Of a stretch of DNA of 64,000 nucleotides, positions 12,701 through 21,706 are shown in pieces. The translations under genes were made by a program, and so were the position numbers. Source of the stretch: Saccharomonospora xinjiangensis XJ-54. GTDB lineage: Bacteria; Actinomycetota; Actinomycetes; Mycobacteriales; Pseudonocardiaceae. Under the pieces are notes generated by a model. It made no database searches and was not told the DNA's origin. It worked only from the letters and a program-made list of their open reading frames with translations. Location of the stretch: positions 148,982-212,981 of the forward strand of contig NZ_JH636049.1 of assembly GCF_000258175.1 (NCBI RefSeq), read 5' to 3'. How positions within the stretch are numbered: position 1 is the first letter of the stretch; the number at the start of each line of letters is the position of its first letter.

Positions 12701-15700
12701 CCGCCACGCCGCCATCCCCTCCTCCTCCGCCGGGGGCAGCACCGAGATTTCGGTCGTCTCGTCGGCGGGCGGAAGCGGCACGGGGACGGCGGGCCGGGAG
12801 TCGGCTGGCCGGAGCAGGCCGGTGGCATGGGTCGTCCAGCCGGCTCCCGGCCCGCCGTCGGCGCCTTCGGCCCGGCTGTGCAGGATCAGCGATCGGGCTC
12901 CCGACGCCTCGGGGGCGGACAACGTGAGCTGCCACTGTGCCGCGCCGTCTACGGGGAGGACGAGTGGGGTCTCCAGCACCAGCTCGGCGACCTGGTCCAG
13001 ACCGAGAGTCTCTCCCGCCCAGCAAACGAGGTCGAGGACGGCGCTGCCGGGCAGGAGTTCGGCACCGTGTGCCCGATGACCCGCCAGCACAGGATGGGAA
13101 GAGGCCGAAACCCTGCCGGTGAAGACCACGCCGTCCGAGTCCGCCAGTACGAGTGCGGAGCCCCGCAGGGGGTGCGGCCGTGGGTCCAGGCCGGCCGCAC
13201 CCGGATCGGCCGCCTCGCCGTGCTGCTCGCGCAGCCAATACCGCTGTCGTTGGAAGGGATACGTCGGCAGGTCGATGCGCTGCGGTCGCGCCCCGTCGAA
13301 GGCCGGGGTCCAGTCCACGGCCACGCCCCGCACGTGCGCCTCCCCCAGTGCGCAGAGCAGGCGGCGGCGATCAGCCTCGTCACGGCGCAGCGTCGACAGC
13401 ACGACGGTGTCCTCGGCACGGCCCTCCAGCGTCTCCTGGAGGCCAACGGCGAGCACCGGGTGGGCACTGACCTCAATGAACGCGTCGGCTCCCTCGGCCG
13501 CGACGGTCTCGACGGCCTGCTGAAACTCCACGGTGGCACGCAGACCGCGATACCAGTACTCGCCGTCCAGTTCGGCCGTGTCGATCAGCTCGCCCGTGAC
13601 GCTGGAGACGAACGGGACGGACGCCGACCGGGGTTTCAGCCCAGCCAGCGACTCGATGAGCTCCGTACGCAGCGACTCCACGCACGCGGAGTGCGAGGCG
13701 TAGTCCACCGCGATGCGCCGGGCCCGGATCCCGCCCGCCTCGCAGTCGGCGAGGAACCCCTCCAGAGCCTTGGACTCACCGGAGACGACGGTCGAAGTCG
13801 GCCCGTTGACCGCCGCCACCCAGAGCCGATCCGCCCACCGCGCCAGCGCGGCCGCGACCGTCTCGCGGTCGGCCGAGACCGAGGCCATCCCGCCCGTGCC
13901 AGCCAGCCGTACCAGCGCCGAGGCGCGCAGCGCCACCACCCGGGCCGCGTCGGCGACGGTGAGCGCGCCGACCACGCAGGCCGCGGCGATCTCACCCTGC
14001 GAATGGCCGACCACGACCTCCGGCGACACCCCGTGGGCCTGCCACACCTCGGCCAGCGACACCATCACCGCCCAGAGGACCGGCTGCACCACGTCCACTC
14101 GGGTCAGAGCCGCCTCGTCCGAGAGCACCTCGCGCAGTGACCAGTTGACGTGGGGAGCCAGCGCAGCCTCGCACTCCGCCATGCGCCTCGCGAAGGCGGG
14201 TGAGGCGGCGAGCAGGTCGACCGCCATGCCCACCCACTGCGAACCTTGGCCGGGGAACACGAACGCCACCCGCCGGGGCGAGGCGCCAGCCTCTCCTCGG
14301 CGGAGCGTCGGCGCGGCCTCGTCGTCGGCGAGGCTCCGCAGGCCTCGCCGCAGCGTCGACTCGTCGTCCGAGACCACGACGGCCCGGTGTTCCAGCAGCG
14401 ATCTGGTCGTGGCCAGGGAGAATGCGACGTCGGCTGGCCGCAGGCCGGGATCGTCCTCCAGCCGGGCCAGCAGCCGCTGACCCTGTTCCCGGAGCGCGGC
14501 GGGCGTCCGACCGGACAGAATCCAGGGCAGGGCTCCCGGGGCGACCGCCTCGTCGGGTGCGGTCGCGGGTGAGGAGCCGGCGCACTCCGCCGCCGAGGGC
14601 GGCTGCTCGAGGATGAGGTGGGCATTGGTGCCGCTGATGCCGAAGGCGGACACGGCGGCACGGCGGGGCCCGTCGGTCCTCGGCCACTCCCTGGTCGCGG
14701 TCACCAGCGACAGTCCAGCCGAGGACCAGTCCACGTGCCGTGTCGGCTCGTCGACGTGCAAGGTGCGGGGCAGGATGCCGTGCTCCATGGCCAACACCGT
14801 TTTGATCAGGCCCAGGATGCCCGCGGCGGCCTGAGCGTGACCGATGTTGGACTTGACCGAGCCCAGTAACAGCGGCCGGTCGGCCGGGCGGTGCGGTCCG
14901 TACTCCGCGGCCAGCGCGTTGGCCTCGATCGGATCGCCCAGGGTGGTCCCCGTGCCGTGTGCCTCCACCACGTCGATCTCGGCGGCGCCCACTCGCGCGT
15001 TGGCCAGTGCCTGGCGGATCACCCGTCGCTGGGCGGGACCGCTGGGCGCGGCCAGTCCGTTGGAGGCGCCGTCCTGGTTGACGGCGCTGCCCTTGATGAC
15101 CCCGAGGACACGATGGCCGTTGCGCCGCGCGTCGGCCAGCCGCTCCAGCAGCACGACGCCCGCGCCCTCAGCCCAGGCGGTACCGTCCGCGGCGGCGGCG
15201 AACGGCTTGCACCGCCCGTCGGGTGACAGCGCCCGCTGTCGGCTGAACTCGACGAACATGCCGGGGTGGGAGAGCACCGCGACGCCGCCCGCGACGGCGA
15301 GGGAACTCTCGCCCTGCCGCAGCGACTGGCAGGCGAGGTGCACGGCCACGATCGACGAGGAACAGGCGGTATCGACCGTGATCGCGGGCCCCTCAAGGCC
15401 GAAGGTGTAGGCGATGCGCCCAGAGACGACGCTGGCGGTGTTGCCGGTCATGAGATAGCCCTCGAGACCGGCGGGCGCGTGGTGCAGGCGCGGGGCGTAG
15501 TCCTGGGCGATGGCGCCGAGGAAGACTCCGACGTCGGTGCCCCGCAGCGATCCCGGGTCAAGACCCGCCCGCTCGAAGAGTTCCCACGAGGCTTCCAGCA
15601 GCACCCGCTGCTGCGGCTCCATCGCCATGGCCTCACGGGGGCTGATGCCGAACAAGCCGGCGTCGAAGCGGTCAACGCCGTCGAGGAAGCCGCCGGAGGT

Positions 15701-18604
15701 CGTGTATGTGGTGCCGGGATGCGCCGGGTCGGGATGGTAGAGGCGGGTCAGATCCCAGCCGCGATCGGTGGGGAACGCGGAGATCGCGTCGCGGCCCTCC
15801 GCGACGAGGCGCCACAGCTCCTCCGGCGAGTTCGCGCCGCCGGGTGCCCGGCAGGTCATGGCGACGACGGCGATCGGGTCGTCGGGGGCCGAGGGCGTCA
15901 CGGGCGGCATCGCCAGCTCGTCCGAGGACGCTCCGACCAGTGCGGCCAGCACGTGGGCGGCAAGCGCGTCGGGGGTTGGGTGGTCGAACGCGGTGGTGAC
16001 GGGTAGGTCGAGGCCGGTCACGCTGTTCAGTGCGTCCCGTAGCCGTACGGCGGCCAGCGAGTCGAGGCCGAGGCCGAGGAAGGTGGTCGCGCCGTCGATC
16101 GCGTCGCCGCTCGCCGCGGTGAGCACGCCGGCGGTCTCCGTCCGCACCAGCCGCCGCACGAATCGACGCCGCTCGACGTCGTCGAGGACGGCGAAACGCT
16201 GAGCAAGGGCCGTGTGCGCGGAGACCGGCCCCGTCGCCGCGGCCCCGTCGACCGGGTCGGACTCGGCGTCCGCGGCTCTGTCGCCGCCCGGTCGTACCAG
16301 GTCGCTCGGGGACGGCAGGGGGACCCGGTGGGCACCCGAACCCGCGTACACCGCCGAGGCTTCGACATCGACGCCCGTCGCCCGGGCCTCCACGACGGCG
16401 CGTCGGAATCGGTCCGGCCCACCCTCCCCTCGGCGCAGGGTCTCCAGCACCACGGCGTCAACGCCGAGTTCCTCGACGGTCTGACGCATGGCGACGGTGA
16501 GCACCGGATGCGGGCTCATCTCCAGCAGCGCGTCGGCGCCATCGCCGAGCAGGGTGCGGACCGCCGGGTCGAACAGGACCGTGCTGCGCAGGTTGCGCGC
16601 CCAGTAGACGGCCGTCAGCTCGGCGGTGTCGATCAGTCGGTTGTGGACGGCGGAGTAGAACGGGACGGTCGAGCTGCGCGGGGTGATCGGCGCGAGATCA
16701 CGCAGGAGCCGGTCGTGCAGGAGATCGACCTGGCGGGAGTGCGCGGCGAGCCCGACGGGGATCAGCTGAGCTCGGATGCCGTCGGCGACCAGCTCGGCGG
16801 AGAGCTCGCGCACCGCATCGGCGTCGCCGGAGACCACGATCGACGCGGGGCCGTTGACGCCCGCGATGTCGATCCTCTCGCCCCAGGGCGCGAGCCTGGG
16901 GCGCAACCGTTCCAGGGGCAGCGACACCGAGGCCATCTCGCCGTGTCCCGACAGTTCCGCCTGCAGCCGGCTCCACAGCACCGCCACGCGAGCCGCGTCG
17001 GCCACCGACAGGGCGTCAACGGCCTGTGCGGCAGCGACCTCGCCGAGGCTGTGCCCCACGACGGCCGTCGGGTCCACCCCGACCGACCGCCAGAGCCGGG
17101 ACAGCGAGACCATGACCGCCAGTAGGGCGGGCTGGACGACGTCGGGCTGCTGCAATGGCGGCTGTCCCGGCTCTTGACGAAGGACACCGAGCAGGGACCA
17201 GTCCGCGAACTCGGCGAAGGCGGCGTCGTATTCGGCCATGTGCTGAGAGAAGACGGGGGCGGTGTCGAGGAGTTCGCATGCCATACCCGCCCACTGCGAG
17301 CCCTGCCCCGGGAAGACGAAGGCCACGGCCCTGGGCGTGGCACCGCGCGCGCCGAGGACCCCGGTTCCCGTGCGGCCTGCGGCCAGGGCGGTCAGCCGCT
17401 CCCCCAGCTCGCCCGGGTCCGCGCCGAAGACCGCGGCACGCCTACGGTGGAGCGGACGTGTCGTGCCGAGCGTGTATGCGACGTCGATGGGGGCGAGCCC
17501 GGGTCTGGCCGCGAAGTGGGTGGCGAGCCTGCGGGCCTCCTCGCGCAAGCTCGCGTCGTTCGGAGCGGACAGAAGGAGCCCCACCGAGGTGTCGGCATCA
17601 GGGGCGTCGCCTACCGCAGCGGCGGCGTGGCCGGCGGCGGGGGGCACGGCCGCGACGCGGTAGGGGCCGCCCTCGGCGGCTCCGGTGGTGGCGGGGATCA
17701 GGAGGGCAGGCGGGACGGATTCGCCGGAAGACGGGGCGTGGTCGGCGGGACGGCCGGCCTCGCGGTCCCGCAGCAGCGCCAGCACCCGAAGCAGCCGGGC
17801 GACGCCGACGAACTCGACGGCGGGATCGTCGGCGAAGTCGCAGACCAACTCGGCCTCGGCGAAATCGGGCACCTCGGCGGCGGCGCCGAGGCCCGGCTCG
17901 ACGGCGGTGCGGGCGGCCTCGTCGAGGAGGAGGCCGCGCACCGAGGCCCCGTCGTCCTCCGCGCGGCGCCGCGTCGTGAGGACGACCACCGCGGTGTCGG
18001 GCAGTCCGTCGGCACCCCCGGCCTCGGGGGTTGGCGCGGCCATCGCCCGAGGAGAGGTGCCTCCCGCGATCACGACGTCGACGGAGGCGTCCGCCACCCA
18101 ACGCGCGCCCGCGTGCACGGCGTCGAGCGCGGTCGGGCTAGTGCGAGTCCGGACGTGCGTCGCGGGTACGCCGAGCGCGACGGCGAGACGGTCGGCGAGG
18201 CCGGGAGCGGTCCAGGTCGCGGACTCCGAGGACGGCAGGGCGAGCACCACGCCTACCCGAGGCGGGGCAACCGCACCGACGGCGATCCCCGCGTTCGCCA
18301 GTGCCGCCCGGCACAGAACCTCGACCGTCGGCTCCGCAGGCTCACGACGAACCGCGTCGGCGATGGGTGGCTCGTCCGCCGTCACCGCCTGCTCGGCGGC
18401 GACGAGCGCCGCGTCGGCCAGCTCCCACGCCGGATCGTCCAGCGGCCCAGGCCCGACGGGCCACGGAGCGCCAGAGGAGCCGCCAGGCTGGTCGCGGACA
18501 TCGCGTGCGCGGGTCGCGACGTGGCAGGCCGCGCCCACGACCGCCACAGCCGAGGCGAACCGCTCAGCTCTGCTCCGACCGTCCGAAACGGAGTCGCTCG
18601 TCAT
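3781..18604 (-). CDS. Modular type I PKS-B: loading module + extension modules 1 and 2, broken by a +1 frameshift at 9595-9598
   Basis: One gene in design, about 4940 aa once the extra base is removed. As given, the upstream frame runs 18604 to a stop at 9446 (3052 aa) and the downstream frame continues the KS of module 2 to TGA 3781. Order: vestigial KS-like domain, AT and ACP (loading); KS-AT-DH*-KR-ACP; KS-AT-DH-ER-KR-ACP; then a C-terminal docking tail ending [14 protein letters not shown]. Start chosen at ATG 18604 ([11 protein letters not shown]) with a purine-rich GAGGGGAAG 13 nt upstream; an in-frame GTG at 18616 is the alternative. It contains the only loading module in the window, so it should act first in the assembly line. 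It is transcribed from the AGGGG-array promoter at 18764-18809. The extra C may be a sequencing error or a real inactivating mutation; five homologous copies of the site have CCC. Confidence 0.9.
8529..8879. repeat. 351-bp direct repeat in AT domain, copy 1 (PKS-B module 2)
   Basis: It matches 52791-53141 at an offset of 44262 bp. It covers the AT region on both sides of the GHSLGE active-site motif. A third, partial copy (about 150 bp) is at 47263-47415. Confidence 0.85.
9595..9598. other. One-base insertion (CCCC for CCC) causing frameshift in PKS-B
   Basis: The run reads tgccccgtagg here. The homologous KS sites near 27471, 48446 and 53900 read tgcccgtagg. On the coding strand the KS reads ...LLATYG and then leaves frame, meeting a stop at 9446; removing one C restores the expected QDRAEG continuation and fuses the two halves. 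Confidence 0.9.
10690..15890 (-). other. PKS-B module 1: KS-AT(methylmalonyl)-DH(degenerate)-KR-ACP
   Basis: KS has TACSSS, EAHGTGT and KSNIGH. AT has GHSQGE and YASH, the methylmalonyl-CoA signature. The DH region keeps an HxxxGxxxxP motif ([10 protein letters not shown], near 13045-13080) and HPGLLDAAL, but it lacks the YGPxFQ segment and the His/Gln that normally follows DAAL. It is therefore probably inactive. KR retains the Ser-Tyr-Asn active site (NYAAAN near 11285-11310) and a TGAGGG nucleotide loop; its LDD motif is LDN. ACP motif is LGFDSLTSI. Expected output: 2-methyl-3-hydroxyacyl. Confidence 0.85.
15950..18570 (-). other. PKS-B loading module: vestigial KS-like domain - AT - ACP
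   Basis: Residues about 15-330 resemble a shrunken ketosynthase (opening [10 protein letters not shown], later DVVIAGG and a degenerate strand-loop segment), but the TACSSS active site aligns with RTRTSP (around Thr155) and neither EAHGTGT nor KSNIGH is present, so it cannot condense. The AT (about 425-770) keeps GHSLGE. However, the Arg conserved in extender ATs is Trp544 (VLWSRL; codon 16973-16975), and the YASH/HAFH position reads LAAH. In known loading ATs, loss of this Arg goes with non-carboxylated acyl-CoA starters, so acetyl, propionyl or a branched acyl starter is inferred. ACP motif LGLDSLAAV lies near 16035-16080. Confidence 0.8.
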
Positions 18605-18763
18605 CAGCGCCGCCACTTCCCCTCGTCGTCTTCCCACCCACGTCCCGCAGCGACCGGGAACGGCGGGCGGCGGCGAGCGCCACCCTCCCCGAACGCCATC
18701 GTGGTTGAGAGACCCCATTCCACGACGTCGGAAGAACCTTCATTCCGGGCTGCCAGGATACGA

Positions 18764-18809
18764 ACATTACGACCGAACCCACCCCTACAATGAACCCCTC
18801 ATCACCCCT
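18764..18809 (-). promoter_or_regulatory. Promoter with three AGGGG direct repeats upstream of PKS-B
   Basis: On the minus strand AGGGG occurs at 18809-18805, 18799-18795 and 18786-18782 (gaps of 5 and 8 nt). Exactly 12 nt later comes TAATGT (18769-18764), a plausible -10. There is no good -35; the third repeat covers that zone, as expected for an activator-dependent promoter. The predicted leader is about 150 nt. The 2,3-dehydratase at 56752-56797 has the same spacing throughout. The binding factor is unknown; the LAL regulator at the right end is a candidate by context only. Confidence 0.6.
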
Positions 18810-18967
18810 GCCTAAATGCGCATAAAGCGAATTGACACCCGCTTCCCGAGTGCGGGGTGTACCCGTATTATCCGACGCATCGCCGGTTTCGAAAGAATAG
18901 GGCGACGTCGCCCCGGGATCGGTTCTCCGAACACCGCGCACACCGGCCAACAACAGGCCCGTAGGGG

Positions 18968-18996
18968 TTGGCAGCCCCGACCGCGATGCATACGAT
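18968..18996 (+). promoter_or_regulatory. Sigma70-like promoter for the VOC-methyltransferase-P450 unit
   Basis: TTGGCA (18968-18973), a 17-bp spacer and TACGAT (18991-18996) form a near-consensus actinobacterial housekeeping promoter, 104 nt before the ATG at 19101. A single AGGGG (18963-18967) abuts the -35, recalling the array elements of the other cluster promoters. Confidence 0.6.
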
Positions 18997-19100
18997 CAGT
19001 CGAGTTCAGCCCTCGCAAACGGGCGAAATCGACTGGCTTCGCACCATCGCTCGTCGGCGTCACGAAAAAGCACCAGCATCGAAATTCATCGAGGAGAACC

Positions 19101-19490
19101 ATGTCCGAGACTCTGAACTCTTCCGGCTTCTTCGAGCTGGGTTCCGACGATCCACAGCGGACCGAAGAATTCTATGGCAGCCTGTTCGGCTGGAACTTCG
19201 GGCCCGGCCACGGCAGGCCGTACACCTTCATCACGCTGCCGAACGGCCGGATGCTCGGCGCGCTGTGGGACACCACGGAGGAGCCGGGCACGGGTCTTCC
19301 CCCGAACTACATCGTGAACGTCATCGAGGTGGCCGACGTCGAGGACACCGTCCGGCGCGCCACCGAGGCGGGCGGCACCGTGGTCATCTCCCCGACACGG
19401 GTCGAGCAGGGCACACACTTCGCTTACCTGCGCGACCCTGCGGGGCTGCTCTTCGCCGTGGCTACTCCGGTGGCCGAGCAGCAGGGCTGA
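19101..19490 (+). CDS. VOC (glyoxalase/bleomycin-resistance fold) family protein
   Basis: 129 aa, a typical length for a single two-motif VOC protein. The N-terminal motif FFELGSDDPQRTEEFYGSLF and the C-terminal stretch ending YLRDPAGLLFAV are the two usual beta-alpha-beta edge signatures. No signal peptide or membrane segment is seen. Start ATG 19101 is preceded by GAGGAG four nt upstream. It is the first gene of a plus-strand unit, 66 bp ahead of the methyltransferase, and is read from the promoter at 18968. The family includes dioxygenases, epimerases, lyases and drug-binding resistance proteins, so sequence alone does not give the reaction. Context suggests a tailoring or self-protection role in the polyketide pathway. 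The fold assignment is firm; the function is open. Confidence 0.85.
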   Translation: MSETLNSSGFFELGSDDPQRTEEFYGSLFGWNFGPGHGRPYTFITLPNGRMLGALWDTTEEPGTGLPPNYIVNVIEVADVEDTVRRATEAGGTVVISPTRVEQGTHFAYLRDPAGLLFAVATPVAEQQG

Positions 19491-19556
19491 CATTCCCACG
19501 AGCACGATGTTCGGCCCGGCTCCGGGGCCGCAGGCACGCTTTCGAGAGGCAGGACA

Positions 19557-20390
19557 GTGACCCAGAACATCCCCTCCGCCGACGAGATCGGCGATTTCTA
19601 CGATCTCGTCGGCCCCGCGTTACGCGACGTGTGGGACGACAACTGCCATTTCGGCTACTGGCTCGACGATGACGACGAGAGCAGCGTCGAAGAGGCCACC
19701 GACCGCTTCACCGACATCCTGATCGACAAGCTCGATTTGGGCGAGGGCAGTCGGCTACTCGATGTGGGGTGCGGGTTCGGCAAGCCCGCCATGCGCATCG
19801 CGCGCACGACCGGCGCAGTGGTCGTCGGCGTCACCATCAGCAAACACCAGGTCACCGAGGCGACCCGCCGGGTCGAGGAGTCCGGTCTCAGCGAACAGGT
19901 GAGCTTCCAACTGGAGAACGCCATGAAGATGCCGTTCCCCGACGCGTCGTTCGACGCGGTGCTGGCGTTCGAATCGATCATCCACATGGACCGCCCCACC
20001 GCGCTCGCCGAGATGGCCAGGGTCCTTAAGCCGGGCGGTCGGCTCGTGATCACGGACATGATCGAGCGTGCGCCGAAGGGCACCGAGGCGAAGTCGGTCG
20101 CGGAGCTGGCGTTCGAGGTGGAGGTCGACCCGCTCCCCCGCGCCGAGGACTATCACGACCTACTGAGCGGGACCGACATCACGATCGAGGAGCTACTCGA
20201 CGTCACCGAGCACACCAAGTACACGCCGCAGCGGCTGGGCACCCAGTTCAGCCGGATTCGCGAAGAGGTCGAGAGCCGCTACGGCGATCAGGCCGACGAC
20301 CTGATGAAGCGCGCCGTCGCGCCGCTGTCGGGTGCCATCGAGATCGGCTACCTCGTCGTGGTCGGCCGTCGCGCCGCATCGACGGCCTGA
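19557..20390 (+). CDS. SAM-dependent methyltransferase, probably an O-methyltransferase
   Basis: 277 aa, class I Rossmann methyltransferase of the group that includes sugar O-methyltransferases of natural-product clusters (RebM-like). SAM motif I is LLDVGCGFG (residues 67-75), followed by an acidic-loop segment VVGVTISKHQV. The post-motif region MPFPDASFDAVLAFESIIHM and the LKPGGRLVITD strand (about 157-167) are standard. Start is GTG 19557 with GAGAGG about 7 nt upstream; there is no good ATG. It lies 66 bp after the VOC gene and 56 bp before the P450, so the three are likely cotranscribed. The probable substrate is a hydroxyl of the aglycone or of the deoxysugar, but the sequence does not decide which. 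No C-methyltransferase of NDP-sugar type is implied. Confidence 0.88.
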   Translation: MTQNIPSADEIGDFYDLVGPALRDVWDDNCHFGYWLDDDDESSVEEATDRFTDILIDKLDLGEGSRLLDVGCGFGKPAMRIARTTGAVVVGVTISKHQVTEATRRVEESGLSEQVSFQLENAMKMPFPDASFDAVLAFESIIHMDRPTALAEMARVLKPGGRLVITDMIERAPKGTEAKSVAELAFEVEVDPLPRAEDYHDLLSGTDITIEELLDVTEHTKYTPQRLGTQFSRIREEVESRYGDQADDLMKRAVAPLSGAIEIGYLVVVGRRAASTA

Positions 20391-20446
20391 TCGCCACACC
20401 GCCACACCCGCCGACCGCGGGCGCGGCCTCACGAGGAGCCGAGAGT

Positions 20447-21628
20447 ATGAGTGAGCGTCATCTGGACCAGTACGGCCAACTGCCTCAGGAGATTCGAGAC
20501 GACCCCTATCCCTGGTACGACCGCCTCCGTGCCGAGGCACCGGTTCAGCAGGTCACCCTCCCCCATGGGGAGGAGGCCTGGCTGATCACACGCTACAGCG
20601 ACGCCCGCGAGGCGCTCAATGATCCGAGACTGTCCAACGATCCGGCGAACGGCAAGGCTCCGGCGCCGGTGGGTTTCCGGCACATGGGCAACTCCGATCC
20701 GCCCGACCACCTCCGGCTCCGGCGGCTGGTGGCCAAGGTGTTCACCCCCCGCTACATCGCGACGCTACGTCCGGTCATCGAACGGACGGCCGCCGAGCTG
20801 CTCGATTCGATCGCCGATCACTCGGCGGTCGATCTCATCTCGGAGTACGCGCATCCGCTGCCGTTGACGGTGATCTGCGAGATGCTCGGCGTCCCGAGTT
20901 CCGACCACGACGCGCTGCGGGGCTGGTTCGCCACGATGGCGGCGATCGGGGCGGCGCCAGCCGACGAGTTGGAGGCGGCGTTCGGCAGCCTCATGGCGTA
21001 CTTCTCACAGCTCATCGTGGCGAAGCGGGCCGAACCGGGCGACGACCTGCTGTCCGAGCTGACGGCGGTGCGGGACGGCTCCGACGCCCTGGACGACACC
21101 GAGCTGCTCAGCATGGCGTTCGCTCTGGTCGGCGCCGGCCACGAGACGGTGACGAATCTGATCGGCAATACCGTTGTCACGCTGCTGCGCTCCCCGGCGC
21201 AGCTGCGCGAGGTCCTCGACGATCCCACTCTGATCCCTTCGGCCGTCGAAGAGGTGCTGCGCTTCGAGTCGCCGGTGCCCTCGGCTGGCGCGCGATACAC
21301 CACGGAGCCGGTGATGATCGGCGGGGTGGAGATCCCGGCGAACGAACACGTGATGATTGGTCTGGGCATCAGCAACCGCGACCCGGAGCGGTTCGACGCG
21401 CCCGCGGACTTCGACCTTCATCGCGGCGACATCGCGCATCTCGCCTTCGGCCATGGCAGGCATTTCTGCATCGGGGCGCATCTCGCCCGGCTGGAGGCGG
21501 AGATCGCGGTCGCCACACTGTTGGCCCGTCATCCCGGCACAGCCTTCGCCGATCCGGATGCCCCGGTGGAATGGCTCGACGGAGTGGCCCGTCGGGGCGT
21601 CCGCAGTCTCTTCCTCTCGTTGCGCTGA
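20447..21628 (+). CDS. Cytochrome P450 monooxygenase (macrolide tailoring)
   Basis: 393 aa, normal for a soluble bacterial class I P450. It shows the I-helix oxygen-binding motif AGHET (230-234), K-helix ExxR (Glu269-Arg272) and the heme loop FGHGRHFCIG with Cys341 as thiolate ligand. The C-helix motif DHLRLRRLV (87-95) is also typical. There is no transmembrane anchor; electrons would come from a ferredoxin not encoded here. Start ATG 20447 has GAGGAG about 9 nt upstream. It ends the three-gene tailoring unit and is followed by the terminator at 21645-21689. The likely role is hydroxylation or epoxidation of the polyketide; regiochemistry cannot be read from sequence. Confidence 0.95.
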   Translation: MSERHLDQYGQLPQEIRDDPYPWYDRLRAEAPVQQVTLPHGEEAWLITRYSDAREALNDPRLSNDPANGKAPAPVGFRHMGNSDPPDHLRLRRLVAKVFTPRYIATLRPVIERTAAELLDSIADHSAVDLISEYAHPLPLTVICEMLGVPSSDHDALRGWFATMAAIGAAPADELEAAFGSLMAYFSQLIVAKRAEPGDDLLSELTAVRDGSDALDDTELLSMAFALVGAGHETVTNLIGNTVVTLLRSPAQLREVLDDPTLIPSAVEEVLRFESPVPSAGARYTTEPVMIGGVEIPANEHVMIGLGISNRDPERFDAPADFDLHRGDIAHLAFGHGRHFCIGAHLARLEAEIAVATLLARHPGTAFADPDAPVEWLDGVARRGVRSLFLSLR

Positions 21629-21644
21629 GGCCCGCGCTCCACCG

Positions 21645-21689
21645 TGAAGGCCGGTCATCCCGCTGTCGTCTCGGGATGGCCGGCCTTCA
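21645..21689. terminator. Strong bidirectional hairpin terminator between convergent P450 and ketoreductase genes
   Basis: The 5' arm 21645-21662 pairs with 21672-21689 over 18 bp with one G-U wobble and a 9-nt loop (21663-21671). The stem is GC-rich and lies 17 bp past the P450 stop and 18 bp past the stop of the minus-strand gene, so it can serve both transcripts. Confidence 0.85.
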
Positions 21690-21706
21690 GCGTCGTTCAG
21701 CGCTTT

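Larger units (their letters stand above)
18605..19100. other. Divergent intergenic region between PKS-B and the VOC-methyltransferase-P450 unit
   Basis: It is 496 bp without a supported gene. It contains the AGGGG-array promoter for the minus-strand PKS (18764-18809) and a sigma70-like promoter for the plus-strand unit (18968-18996). Short reading frames here do not resemble known proteins. Confidence 0.7.

Noticed and set aside
18832..18871. TTGACA (18832-18837) and TATTAT (18866-18871) as a promoter pair
   Set aside because: The spacing is 28 bp, too long for a sigma70 promoter; TTGGCA-17-TACGAT downstream fits better.
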